In this document: one piece after another, positions 23,462 through 35,400 of the stretch | Numbering within the stretch: the stretch's first letter is position 1 | Layout of the letters: every line of letters starts with the position of its first letter | Source: Patiria pectinifera | Lineage: Eukaryota; Echinodermata; Asteroidea; Valvatida; Asterinidae | Direction of reading: 5' to 3' | Assembly (NCBI GenBank): GCA_029964075.1 | Contig: CM057142.1 | Span: 573,770 to 637,769, forward strand | DNA length: 64,000 bases | The notes under the pieces: generated by a model | Databases searched by the model: none | What the model was told of the DNA's origin: nothing | What the model saw: only the letters and a program-made list of their open reading frames with translations | Program-made: the position numbers and the translations under genes

Positions 23462-23830
23462 GATAATAATAATAATAATAATTTGGGAGGCTAATCATCC
23501 TTACTCGCAGCTGGTATGCTGAATTGCGAAGGACGCGGCTACAACGTGGTCGGGCCGCTGGCACGTGAAGACACCTATGGCTGCCGGCCACATCGACCCA
23601 TATACATGTATGACCACGGAGCACAGCCTGAAACTATCGAAAGTGTTTGACTTTTCTGGATGGAGGATAACCGGAGGGCCCGGCGAAAAACCCTCGTGGC
23701 ACAGGAGAGAACCAACGCACAACTCTACTCACATGCAATCCGCGGCCAGGATTCGAACCGTGGTCACCTTGGTGAGAGGCGAGCGCTTTACGCACAAGCC
23801 ACCCATGCCACCCATCAGTGGATGTGTGAC
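23462..23830 (-). repeat. tRNA-derived SINE
   Basis: A minus-strand head with A-box-like GTGGCTTGTGCGTAAAGCGC and B box GGTTCGAATCC (inverse at about 23750) is followed by a 270-bp body. The plus-strand 5' side shows the AATAATAATAAT tail in inverse. A different body from the SINE at 15.3 kb. Confidence 0.75.
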
Positions 23831-23923
23831 GTTAAATACGGAGGTAGTCCAGTATTTCCGTCACATTTATGGGACTAACTCTGAACTGTGGACTGGTCAG
23901 ATCATCCATCATGTCCATGATTG

Positions 23924-24950
23924 CAGGTCAACTCGCCCCCTGGCCGACTCGCCCCTTACCGACTCGCCCCTTACTGACTCGCCCCTGACCGACTCGCCCC
24001 CTGACTGACTCGCCCCTTACAGACTCGCCCCCCTGGCCGACTCGCCTCCTAGCCGACTCGCCCCCTCGACAACTCGCCTCCTAGCCGACTTGCCCCCTGA
24101 CCGACTCGCCCCCTGGAAGATTATGCACCTTACAAGGACACCGTGAAAAAAAAAAGACAATGGAGGGGGAAAACATTGCATGCCTGGTCGTGTCGATCAC
24201 CACTTTTTTCAATTAATTTTCTAGCGCCAAAAGTTACAACTTGTATGGTTATTCCCTCCACTTTCCTTCCTCTACTCTCACCCTCTCCTTTCCTTAATTT
24301 CTATTTATCAATCAGTCACTTACGTGTACTTCATCAAGATTCGAACCTCGGACGCTTGCTTGATACACGAGACTCTTAACCGCTAGGCCACGCACGATCG
24401 CTGTTGCAATGATCAATCTTTGGACGTATTTGAAGTATCCATTGAAATAAACTAAATATTCATGAAAAAATAAATATTCATAATGACGTATTGCACTATC
24501 ATTGGCCGGCTCATGCGACGTCATGATTATCGATGTCATGCGTATAACGTACCGCTGTTCCACACACTTCAATCAGTTTTGACCGGCTGCTTCAACTCAG
24601 ATCTGCACTACATGTGCATGCAAAATGTGCTCTAAAAACACATTTTTACTACTTTTTTTTCGCATATCCGCTGTTTCCTGGATTCCTCTTGGTTGAAATC
24701 ACAAGGTGAGGTGAAAATTTGGATGTTTGGCGGCAGGTAAGTGGTGATCGGGTGGCCGAATTTTCCCTGTCCTTGTAAGGTGCTTAACTTTCCAGGGGGC
24801 GAGTCGGCTAGGAGGCGAGTCGGCCAGGGGGCGAGTCGGTAAGGGGCGAGTCGGTAAGGGGCGAGTCGGTCAGGGGGGAGTCGGTCAGGAGGGGAGTCGG
24901 TAAGGGGCGAGTCGGTAAGGGGCGAGTCGGCCAGGGGGCGAGTTGACCTG
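23924..24950. mobile_element. Foldback element with CGACTCGCCCC subterminal minisatellites
   Basis: The ends CAGGTCAACTCGCCC and GGGCGAGTTGACCTG are exact inverses. Each arm carries about ten 14-17-bp units built on CGACTCGCCCC, then AAGATTATGCACCTTACAAG on the left and its close inverse on the right. The interior holds a tRNA-like SINE head near 24.32-24.40 kb. The CAG terminus suggests hAT, but no 8-bp duplication is visible. Confidence 0.7.
24322..24400 (-). repeat. tRNA-like SINE head
   Basis: The minus strand has an A-box-like TGGCCTAGCGGTTAAGAGTC and a B box GAGGTTCGAATCTTG. The acceptor stem does not pair convincingly, so a SINE head or tRNA pseudogene is more likely than a working tRNA. 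Confidence 0.55.
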
Positions 24951-24986
24951 ACACCATGTCGATGCATTCATGGTCACTTTCATTTC

Positions 24987-25952
24987 TAGCCCCACTATGG
25001 CCGCGGTATGCTGCGCTGAACCAGGGGTGCGTTTTGGCGGTCATAACCAAGAATTGGTTCGGTGGTTTCTCTTTGGTTAATTGTTTTGGGGATTTGAGTA
25101 CTCGGCATGGGTACAACTATAGAATGCAGGGCCACTTTACTCTACATCCGCGCCTCCGTACGGCTGCGTGGAGGCGTGGAGCCGCAGTCGACCTACCTCC
25201 GAAAATCGATCGTGGAGCCGCCGTCGATATCTCCAAGAATTGCGCCCTCTATCGGTGCGCGTCTCTGCGACTCCGCCACTCCGCGCCTCCGCCACTCCAG
25301 TGCCCCGCGTCTCCGCGACTCTGCGACTCCACGACTCCGCGCCTCCGCCACTCCAGACAGTGCCCCGTCGCCCTCCTCCCTTCCTAATTTGCGAGCTCAT
25401 GTAAAATGGATATGGATGCTTCGTTCTCAAAAAAATTCCGCCGAGAATTGCGCCCTCTATCGGCGTGAGTCTCTGCAACTCCGCGCCTCCGCCACTCCAG
25501 TGCCCCGCGTCTCCGCGACTCTGTGACTTCACGACTCCGCGCCTCCACCACTCCGCGACTCCGATCCGTACCGTGCCCCCAACACATTTACAAGCACGCC
25601 CTCCCTTCCGATCCTTCATGAGAAGCTTAGAAGACAAGTGCATTCGCTGTACTTAGCACTTTTTGCAGGTTTGCATATCTATTATTACTCCTATCCATCC
25701 ACGCCTCCAAGCAAAATAAAAAACCTTGCTCCGGCGTGGCCCTGCATTCTTTAGTTGCTCCTCGGCATGCTCGGTGATCATGTGTAATTCTAACCCAATT
25801 AAAATTGTTGAAGAAATTCACTGACAAGAAACCACCGAACCAATTTATGGTTATGACCGCCAAAACGCACCCCTGCCGTGGTATGCTGTGCTGAACGCAG
25901 CATACCGACGGCCACACTAGTGGGGCTAACCGCGGCTACACTAGTGGGGCTA
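24987..25952. mobile_element. Foldback DNA transposon with 9-bp target duplication (Mutator-like size)
   Basis: The element starts TAGCCCCACTA and ends TAGTGGGGCTA. It is flanked by TTTCATTTC on both sides (24978-24986 and 25953-25961), a perfect 9-bp duplication. Arms of about 100 bp include GGTATGCTGCGCTGAA and CGCCAAAACGCACCCCTG. The interior holds two inverted blocks of CCGCGACTC/CTCCGCCACTCC minisatellite. Nine-base duplications are typical of Mutator-like elements; no transposase is present. Confidence 0.75.
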
Positions 25953-26094
25953 TTTCATTTCAATTTTCATTTTGCCATTTCTACAATTTTCCTAACGAAG
26001 TGGCTATCGTTACGGCAGTCGTTGTTTAGCGCCCTCTACGATACTTTTTTGATACGCACGTAGGTACATAATTATTTGTTTCCACACATTTTAG

Positions 26095-26180
26095 CGAGCA
26101 ATGCGACAGCTCAGTCGATAGAAAGTAAGATTTTGCACCGCGAGGTTGCGGGTTCGAATCTCAGTTTTGCACTCGAACTT
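26095..26180 (+). repeat. tRNA-like sequence, probable SINE head
   Basis: An A-box-like CGACAGCTCAGTCGATAGAA and a B box GCGGGTTCGAATCTCA are spaced as in a tRNA (about 40 bp). The acceptor stem is poor. No tail was recognised. Confidence 0.5.
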
Positions 26181-26629
26181 TTTTCCTTTTCTAACCTGAG
26201 GCTTTGGGGAAATAAAGTCCGAATTTCATAACGTTCAAATTCACTGTTTTCCTTCTAATTTTATATTTTCTTGTCATGTTTTTATAAAAGTTGCAGTCTG
26301 CCGTAACGATAGAAAATTGGAAATGCGTTACGGCTGCCGTAACAATAGCCACTGCGTTTTCCTAAACATGCTTAATCACAAACATTGTTGACCAACCTTC
26401 GGGTGTGCTCAAAATACCAGAAGTATTAAAGATAAATGACGTGCTCAAGTTGTCTAGGTATCAACGTTCGTCGGCCATTCCGTTCTCATAATTGGCTTTC
26501 AGAAAGTTTGTTGTGTTGTTTCCTGGAATTCCCACACACTGATCACGACTGACCACGTCTACACGTCATGCACGTCTATCATGTCTATCATCATGTTGTC
26601 TATGGACTGATACGCAATGCATGTGCATG

Positions 26630-27130
26630 GTGACCGTAAGGTCATGGCCAAATTCTACTAAATGCACTTCGAAAATCTGTCAGATTTTTAAAAAATCTGC
26701 CAAATTCCCCAGAATTACTCAATATAAACACTTAAAATCACGTGCAGATTTGTAGTATTGCCATAATTAAGGTTCAAATTACATTATGAACAATTTATAG
26801 TCACATAAAGATGTTATGAAATTGAGTAAATTTCAGGCAAAATGCGTTGCTAATTCACGACAGAGTCCGGCGCGTTCCCAGTGAACCTCAGCACCTAGAC
26901 AAGCCAACCTGTCCAATTATGCAAGGGTTTGTGTAAAGAGATTGAAGCTTTTTTAAACAAATATATCTTCTTCTTTTTTTAAATTCGCTATGTTTTTTCT
27001 GTCAAATAGCCATTTTTGCAGAATTCTGCCAGAAATCTGCCAAAAAACCATTCTGCAAATTTTCTGTCAAACTCGTTTTTTAACAAAACATCTGTCAAAG
27101 TTAGCCGAAAATCGGCTAAATTGGTCACCC
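26630..27130. mobile_element. Small hAT-like element, 8-bp duplication
   Basis: Flanked by TGTGCATG on both sides (26622-26629 and 27131-27138). Its ends GTGACC and GGTCACCC are inverted. Inside are repeated AAATCTGCCA/ATTCTGCCAGA motifs. Non-coding. Confidence 0.6.
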
Positions 27131-27304
27131 TGTGCATGTGATCGTGAACGTCACGCGCCGTAGTTTCCAGTGCATCCAAACATCGGATTTAGTCAGGTAC
27201 CAATGCCTTTTAGATTACATTTTAGCTGTTTGAAAGATACGCGATACTATTCCTGTAAAGCCTGCCGGATTCATACGGTATTTTGCGGATTCAGCTGGAT
27301 AAAG

Positions 27305-27442
27305 TATGAAGCCCGGGAAGGGACAGGTTGGAATTTTTTTTTTTGACTTTGCTAATTCGTTCGCACGAATTACTAATTCGTGCGAACGAATTAGGAAATT
27401 CCAAAAAAAAAAATTCCACCCTGTCCCTTCCCGGGCTTCATA
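27305..27442. mobile_element. Near-perfect 138-bp hairpin element
   Basis: TATGAAGCCCGGGAAGGGAC and its inverse form the ends, and the centre is CTAATTCGTTCGCACGAATT meeting its near inverse. ATAAAG flanks both sides (27299-27304 and 27443-27448). The arms are almost identical, which suggests a young insertion. Family not recognised. Confidence 0.65.
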
Positions 27443-27789
27443 ATAAAGACTATATTGCGTCAATGACAGTGTGCAGTCAGTGCATTACAGACAGTGCCCG
27501 GCAACCCGATATAGCCCCCTCTATATTATCAGGACCCGAAACTTGCCCTGAATATTCGACCATTTGAAACCTTATAAAATACAGGAGAAAGCATCGTAGA
27601 TTTCAAAATTTTCCAACCCCCCAGCATGGCGCATTCGGCACGCCTTCGTCGACTCACTCCCCCCCCCTTATATCACCCCCACCCCACCCCGTTTCCTCAA
27701 AGCTAGTTCCTCAACGTGTGCAGCAATTAGATGCGATTTTGGAAGCGTTTATAAATGCTAAGCAGGATGTTTTCTTCAATGCTGATGGG

Positions 27790-30710
27790 TGACTACGGCA
27801 AGCCTTCTGGCCCACCACGCATCGTCCCGGCCACGCGCCCTCGAGGCCTCACGTCACAAGCGAAAATCTGGCCCCGAAAATGACCAAAATAAGCCCCCTA
27901 TAAAGTCTCCCATTAAAATATTGAGATTGAAAGGGGTTTGTCTAACCTTGACTCTGTCCTACACAACAGGAGAAACAAGAAGATTGGTGGCTTGCTTGCC
28001 AAGCAACAGCAACGCAGACACAGACGTTTCAGACGTCCTAGGTCCCCATCTACCACGCCACCGCCAGAACCCCCTGTCAACACTGTAGTTAATCTTTCTT
28101 CCTCATCAATATCTGACGCAGAGCACAAACTTCTCTCCAAGGGTCTCAATTTTTGTCCCGCTCCCCGTTCTGTGAACCAGGTTCAGCTCAGCCAAGACCT
28201 CACGGAATACTACCGTAGAATCCGTCTGCGTGAGTTTTTCCTGGACAGTGAACCGTGTGAACCTGAGCCTTTTCGAGTCAAGAGTTCATGGGTACCCCCC
28301 AAGAATCGTGTGCCAGCCATAGAGACATACGTTCAAGTTATCAATTCCCAAGTCACTAACCCGGACAACTTCCCCCACAGGACTCATGATAATCTCCCCA
28401 GAGAGGAGCGCCTGGCTCTCAACTCCTTGCGCTCTCGCACCGACATCATCATCAAGCCAGCAGATTAAGGTTCAGCTGTGGTCATCATGGATCGTCAGCA
28501 GTACATTGATGAGGCCCACCGCCAGTTGGATAATCGCACTAACTATACCCGCCTTGACTCTGACCCCACAGGCACTTTCTGTCGAGATATACAACAGGTA
28601 CTTGACGATATGCGATCACGTGACCAGTTGTCCAAGAAAGCTCACAAATTCCTTTCTCCCTGTGATTGTAGGACTGCAAGATTTTACCTTCTACCCAAGA
28701 TTCACAAGGCTGGCAACCCCGGTAGACCCATCATCTCCGGTAATGGCTCACCCACAGAACGCATCTCCCTGTTCATTGACAGTTTTCTCAAACCCCTTGT
28801 CCCACAGATTTCGTCATACATTCACGACACCCCAGACTTCCTACGCAAGCTTGAAGGAATCAAGGACCAGATTCCCAGCACAGCCATCATTGGGACTTTC
28901 GACGTCTCATCTCTGTACACCAACATCCCACATGAGGAGGGTGTTCGTGCTTGCTCCTTGGCTCTGGCCAAGGCAGGACACACGACTCCTCCCATCAGTG
29001 ATGTTGGCACCCTCATGAGACTTATACTAACGAAGAACAATTTTTCCTTCCTTGGTGAACACTATCTACAGGTACACGGCACCGCAATGGGCACTCGCAT
29101 GGCCCCTTCCATGGCTTGCCTCTTCATGGGTGACCTCGAAGAACGCATGCTTGCCTCGGCCCCATGTCGCCCTTGGATCTGGTGGAGATATATTGATGAT
29201 GTTTTTCATCTGGACCAGTGATGAGGACAGTCTCTTGACCTTCACTAACCACATCAATTCCTTCCACAGAACCATCAAATTCACGTCGGAGTTCTCGGCT
29301 CACCAAACCCACTTTCTGGATGTCACCGTCCGCAAGCAAGGCAACTCACTAACCACTGACCTGTATTCCAAACCCACAGACACCCACCAGTACCTCCACT
29401 CCTCCAGCTGTCACCCCAGGCACTGCAAAACTGGCATAGCGTTCAGCCAGGCACTCAGACTCAGAAGAATTTGTTATAATGATTCCGATTTCTCCCGCCA
29501 TACACAGATACTGAGGAACAACTTGGTGGCCAGGGGTCACAGCTCTCGCCAAGTTCATCGTGCCATTGCCAGAGCTAAAGCTATCCCCAGAAATCTAGCC
29601 CTCACGGGAAAGGCCCATGATGCCATGGCCAAACCCATGATTCCCTTGGTTACCACGTTTCACCCCAATCTCCCTCCCCTTCGCAAAATCACAAATGACA
29701 ATCATCATATCCTCCATACTTCAGATCGCCTTGCCCGCGCCATCCCCAACGGCCCCACATTGGCTTACAGGCGTCCTCGAAATCTACGGGACCTGATTGT
29801 TCGAGCTGAAGTCCCATCCTTAGATGCATCCTCCCACCCAGCATGGTACTTTCAAGTGCAGTTCCAGATGTGTTGTCTGCCAGATTCATATCCAGGAGTC
29901 TGACTCCTTTTCTGGCCACTCTTCTGTCACTACCCACAGAACCATTGGTAACATCACTTGTAACACCTCTAATGTCATATATCTCATTTCTTGCAGGGTC
30001 TGTGGAGTGCAGTATGTAGGTGAGACTAAGAATACGCTCAAGAAGCGTTTCTATGCCCACCGGTCAACGGTCAACACCAAGAAACTAGACACCCCTGTTG
30101 GTCATCACTTCAACGTGCCTAACCACTCCATTTCTGATATGATTTTGCAGGGCATTGAATCTCTTGGCCATCGCAAGGACTCAGTTCGCCTCAGCAGAGA
30201 GAAAGTGTGGATGAATCGTCTTCGAACTATTCAACCACATGGTCTCAACATCCAACTAGGGAATGATTAATCCTTTTCTTCCTCCATTGTCTTCTGTTAC
30301 AGATAATCCACCTGGTCTTCCTTGTTTGTGTTTACCCATCTTCCCCCATCTTTCATCCCTTTCCCCCCCCATACTGTTTCCCCCCCCCCCCCATCATCAT
30401 CACTCTCACACTCTTTTGTCCGTTCCCACTCCCTGTGACCTTTGATCCTTCCCCTTTCTGATCCCTCCCCTGTTTACACTAGACCCCTTGTGGTTTGCCA
30501 TCTCCCTTTGTTCCTTTGTTCTCTCATCCACCCTCCCCTGCATCTTTCCACACCTTTCCCACCTAATCCTCCTTTTGTGTTTCTTCTTTCAGCCCTGCAT
30601 GTTTGTGTGCACCCCCATGTTAATGTTTGTACCTCTGTCATTTCTGTTTTAGCCTCTGAAGAAGAACTTGCTAAGTTCGCAACGTCAGGCCACATTAATT
30701 TTTAGATTAA
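27790..30710 (+). mobile_element. Penelope-like element (GIY-YIG class), broken
   Basis: Fossil retroelement of the Penelope-like class, plus strand. Parts in order: a basic N-terminal region (about 27.8-28.4 kb); a reverse transcriptase region (about 28.5-29.3 kb) showing YLLPKIHK, TFDVSSLYTNIP, HGTAMGTRMAPSMA and RYIDDVF; a connector; then a GIY-YIG endonuclease region (about 29.8-30.27 kb) with an upstream Cys cluster and VIYLISCRVCGVQYVGETK. A C/T-rich 3' tail follows to about 30.7 kb. It is not whole: the coding region is broken in at least two places. The motifs are well kept, so it is probably of moderate age. Outer ends are approximate and no terminal repeats were recognised. Confidence 0.85.
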
Positions 30711-31218
30711 AATATTGCGTGATTTTTCGCGCGGAATTATAGCGTGCTGTATACCACGCTTTATTGACAAAAAATTCATAAACAACTTCACAATTTTTAT
30801 GAAGTATTTAAGATTCATTTCGTGTAAATACTTCATATAAGTGTCCACGCTCAAAAAATCGAATTTTTTTAAACTTTGTGGGATGAAAGGACTTTGGGGG
30901 CAAGTAACCAAAATAGACTTTTTAATCTTTTATTTTGCCCGTTGCCATGGTTACGGGCCATTATGTGTTTTATTATTAATTTTGAGGCTGCAAAAATTCA
31001 TTTTTTTGCGTTATTTTCAAAGGTCATCAAGCCAAACTGCGAAGTAATGTCACAAAAGTAACTATATCACGACAAGGTATCATCCTTACCCTTACCAGAA
31101 AAAAATAGAAACACTTCTGAAAAATCTCCTTTACATTATTTTCAGGCCCTATACCACAGAATGTTTTTACAACTAGCAAAATTGCATTTTTCTACCCCAC
31201 TTTTATCCGTCCAAAATG

Positions 31219-32241
31219 CAGTCATGCTGACTCGAGTCATGTGACTTGGACTCGAGTCGGACTCGAGTCGCTATTTTTGTGACTTGTGACTTGACTTGTA
31301 AATACCAGCTTTGACTTGTGACTTGACTTGGACTTGCAAACAATGACTTGTGACTTGACTTGGACTTGCAAAAAATGACTTGTTACCAACCCAGGTCAGA
31401 AGCTACTCGATTTTTTTAAATTGAAGTCGCCCATCACAAGGCCCAAAAGGCCACTCAAGGTGTTTATAAATGCAGTTTATAGATGCAGCGAGAAAGTTTC
31501 ATTCCAGAAAATTATCTCAGTGACTGAATCCAGTAAAATGAATAGTTGCCACTAGTTTCAAAAGTTTTCAATAAGACTGTCACAGCAAACTACAGTTTTC
31601 AATGACCAAGTCTCTTGCTTAATGTAATGGTTGAACAAACTTTGAAAGTAACCTTTCATGAAAAGAAAGCATATACCTTTGTCAATTGCATGTAAAAACT
31701 GGATAGCTTAGCCCATTGGTAGGCGTTTAGTATGTATGAAAATTGAACAATAAAGTGTTAGTATACTACATGTAATCGAGTGAGTAAAGTCTTATTTTTC
31801 ATGTCATCTCAACATTTATTTCGACAATGTAAAATACATTTATTTAAGTATACAAAGGGCTAATATCCGACGGATATGTAATAAACTACAAGAATAGTAA
31901 TTGCAACACATTGGAAAAAGGGGAATTAAGGATGCATGTTCAAAATAACTCATAAATTAACGCCAGGTTCTTTTTAAAGCTGAACAAAATAATGTGCAAC
32001 TTGACGTGTTCTTGGACAAAGATAGTTGTGACTTGACTTGTGTTTAGACCAAACATGCCAAATGACTTGTGACTTGACTTGTGACTGGACCTTATGACTT
32101 GTGACTTGACTTGTGACTGGACCTAATGACTTGTGACTTGACTTGTGACTGGACCTTATGACTTGTGACTTGACTTGGACTTGCAAACAATGACTTGTGA
32201 CTTGACTTGGACTTGCAAAAAATGACTTGCTGCCACCTCTG
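31219..32241. mobile_element. Non-autonomous hAT-like element with GACTTG subterminal repeats
   Basis: Flanked by CCAAAATG on both sides (31211-31218 and 32242-32249). The uninterrupted inverse copy of this site, with a single CCAAAATG, is in the other arm of the long inverted repeat near 34.98 kb. Ends are CAGTCATGCTGAC and the inverse of CAGAGGTGGCAGC. Both ends carry arrays of TGACTTGTGACTTGACTTG units. The interior is non-coding. Confidence 0.85.
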
Positions 32242-33762
32242 CCAAAATGGCACTTGCCAGGGCACTCAGAATAATTTCCCTTCGGCTATGGTTAGATCAG
32301 ACATTGGTCTTTTCATATCTGGTGAGAACATTTTGGGTTATTGTATATCCTCTGTGCAGTAGCGCTCCAAAAATGGTAAATTTCACAAAAACCTTAAAAA
32401 AAGTGTATTTTCAGTGTTTTCCTTTGTTTTGAGTAATAACTTGTATAATTGGTATTGTTCATGAATATAGCAAATTTTCACAAACAGAATGAGACTGTGT
32501 ATCATTTTTAGACCAGTGGATGAATAGTAGGTCGTGTACTCTTCCCCCTCGCCCCCACACACACCTGGCTAGGCCCCGCCCACTCCCCGTGCCACCGAAT
32601 TTTGAACTTGTGTGTTGCATAACGAAACAAATGTAAATAAATTATATGCAAGTGAACACATTAGAAATTATATAGACTTCCTTTTCACAGCCTTCCCTTC
32701 CCCCACCCTTGGGCCATTGCTTGGGATTGAGTGTGACCACCCACCAATAACTTGGCTTTGTCGGTGAAATCATTGTCACATGGGCAAAACTCATGTGTTT
32801 GCAAGCCGCAATGAATAATAATGGCCATATCCATTGTCCTCTGATTGAAGTGCATTCATTAATTAAAATAATAATGTCTAGTCCTCCCCTCCCAGCTAGG
32901 CCCCGCCCCTTCCCTTGCCACCAAATTCAGATTTGATTGCTACTTGTATTTGCCTACATTAAAATTGTAAATAGATATCAATTTGCAAGTGAACCTTTTA
33001 TAATTTACACCAACAGGCGTACCCATCTCACAGCCCACCCCCTGCCACCCCTCTTCCTACTCCAGTGCTCATTATGTGCAGCGACCCCTCCCCCTCCCAA
33101 ATAATTCAACATGTATTATTTTTAAGGTTACATATTGCCTTGCTGAAAGTACACATATTTATATGCACTATGTAGGTTTGGCTATTTTTTTTGTCAAGGT
33201 GGGAGTGGTTTGGAATATCTGGAAAGCGCGGGGGGGGGGGGTGTAATATGGATACATGTACATGGTACATGTACATAATGCTGTAATGAAATTGCATTTA
33301 TTTTATTATTTTCAATACAGAGAAGAGATGTGGCGATTACGAGAGCAAATAACTCATATTTTTATATTAAAATACATGTACTTTAAAACAACTATCACTC
33401 TAGTGAAAACTCAAAATAGCCTCTATTTTGATTGATTGAATTGCCTTGGCCCTACGTGTAAAAATGGTCAGATCGAGCACGTATAAAGTCGAATATAGTA
33501 CCACTGTGGGTGCTGCTATGCCCTCCAAAATCGTAATTTTGTAATCAGCATAACATTTTGAGTCTCTTCCAAACTGTCATCAGTAGTCAACATGGCCACA
33601 CTTCTGTGGCGCATCCATTGTTGCATGACAAGCAATCTAAATGTATTGGTGCTTATAAATTACAGGGGTTTTTTTTATACAAGCAGGGAATGTTTTGTTA
33701 ATGTGTTAATTATAAAGATGTTAATTAAAAAGATATCAACTTCCCCACCGAACCACAAGTGC

Positions 33763-34059
33763 TTACAGATTTGAACCCTTTCTGGCGGGTATTTGGGTTT
33801 TTTTTTTAAGGGAGGGGTACAGCACACTGTGATCCCCATGTTGATTTGCATATGCTTTGACCGATTTTCCTACAACTGATTTGGCAGGAAAATATTGGTT
33901 GACCATTACTCTGTAATATGACATTCTTGGTTCTATTGCTGTTACCACTAGAGGTGTTTTTTTATATATTTTTCCAAACTCTTGTCTAGATAACATTTTG
34001 GGCATAATTTCTGTATTTTTTGTGTAAACATTCATCCCAGTCAGGCAAGTTGTATGCAT
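33763..34059 (-). CDS. Unrecognised 98-residue frame in the loop of the long inverted repeat
   Basis: The minus strand is open for 98 codons from an ATG. It contains LSRQEFGKIYKKTPLVVTAI and MVNQYFPAKSVVGKSVKAYA and ends in a basic tail. It is the longest non-trivial frame in the loop and reads like protein, but I do not recognise it. It may be a remnant of the element's own gene or chance. Confidence 0.25.
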   Translation of the reverse strand: MHTTCLTGMNVYTKNTEIMPKMLSRQEFGKIYKKTPLVVTAIEPRMSYYRVMVNQYFPAKSVVGKSVKAYANQHGDHSVLYPSLKKKTQIPARKGSNL

Positions 34060-35400
34060 CCATTGTCAATGCCATAGGGACTATATACTTAGTGATTTTA
34101 TTCCAAAAATTTGTGGGTTTTCAACCCGAATTGGCAAAACTCTCTTTTGAGCTTTGGGAGTGGGGGTGGCAGGGGAAGGGGCTAGCTGTGAGACAGCTGT
34201 TGGTGTAGATTTTAAAAGGTTCACTTGCAAATTATTATCTAGTATTTACAATTTAATTTAGGCAAATACATGCACAAATCAAAAACTGAATTTGGTGGCA
34301 AGGGAAGGGGCGGGACCTTGCTAGGAGGGGAGGACTAGACTTGCTGGGAGGGGAGGACTGGACATCATTTGAATAATGGTGCACTTCAATCAGAGGACAA
34401 TGGATATGGCCATTATGATTCATTGCGGCTTGCAAACACATGAGTTTTGCCAATGTGACAATGATTTTACCGACAATGCCAAGTTATTGGTGGGTGGTCA
34501 CACCCCACCCTCAACCCCAAGCAATGCCCCCGGGGTGGGGGAAGGGGAGGCTGTGAAAAGGAAGTCTATTTCATTTATAAAGTGTTTACTTGCATATTAT
34601 TTATTTACATTTGTTTCGTTATGCAACACACAAGTTTAAACTTCGGTGGCACAGGGGGAGTGGGCGGGGCCTAGCCAGGTGTGGGGGGAGTACACGACCT
34701 ACTATTCATCCACTGGTCTAACAATGATACACAGTCTGATTCTGTTTGTGAAAATGTGCTTGATTCATGAACCATACCAATTATACAAGTTATTACTCAA
34801 AACAAAGGAAAACACTGAAAATACACTTTTTAATGTTTTTGTGAAATTTACCATTTTTGGAGCGCTACTGCACAGAGGATATACAATACCCCAAGACTTT
34901 CTCACCAGATATGAAAAGACCAATGTCTGAAATAACCATAGCCGAAGGGAAATTATTTTGAATGCCCTGGCAAGTGCCATTTTGGAGGGATAAAAATGGG
35001 GTAAAAATGCAATTTTGCTAGTTGTAAAAACATGCTGTATTTTAGGGCCTGAAAATAAGGTAAAGGAGAATTTTCAGAAGTGTTTCTATTTTTTTCTTGT
35101 AAGGGTAAGGATGATACTTTGCCGTGATATAGTTACGTTTGTGACATTACCTCGCAGTTTGGCTTGATGACCTTTGAAAATAACGCAAAAAAATGAATTT
35201 TTGCAGCCTCAAAATTGCCAAAAATGGCCAAAACACATAATGGCCCGTAACCATGGCAACGGGCAAAATATCGGTTAAAAAGTATATTTTGGTTACTTGC
35301 TCCCAAAGTCCTTTCATCCCACAAAGTATAAAAAAAAATTCGATTTTTTGAGCGTGGACACTTATATGAAGTATTTACACGAAATGACTCTTAATGTATT

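Larger units (their letters stand above)
30800..35400. repeat. Long inverted repeat, about 4.6 kb, unrecognised element
   Basis: The left arm (about 30.80-33.08 kb) and right arm (about 34.15-35.40 kb) are inverse copies. Examples are AAGTGTCCACGCTCAAAAAA with its inverse at about 35.34-35.37 kb, AACTAGCAAAATTGCATTTT with its inverse near 35.02 kb, and the GGTCGTGTACTC and ATGGCCATATCC segments. The left arm is longer because a 1023-bp element (31219-32241) inserted into it. The loop (about 33.1-34.15 kb) includes a 98-codon minus-strand frame. The outer ends are too diverged to define a terminus or target duplication. Confidence 0.75.

Noticed and set aside
23924-24120. CRISPR-like spacing of short repeats
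   Set aside because: Units are contiguous and degenerate, without unique spacers, in an animal genome; it is a subterminal minisatellite.
25107-25643. Overlapping frames of 140-170 codons on both strands
   Set aside because: They come from the CTCCGC/CGACTC minisatellite of the 24987-25952 element.
29052-29221. Treating overlapping frames in the Penelope-like element as separate genes
   Set aside because: They belong to one broken element and are described as a single fossil.
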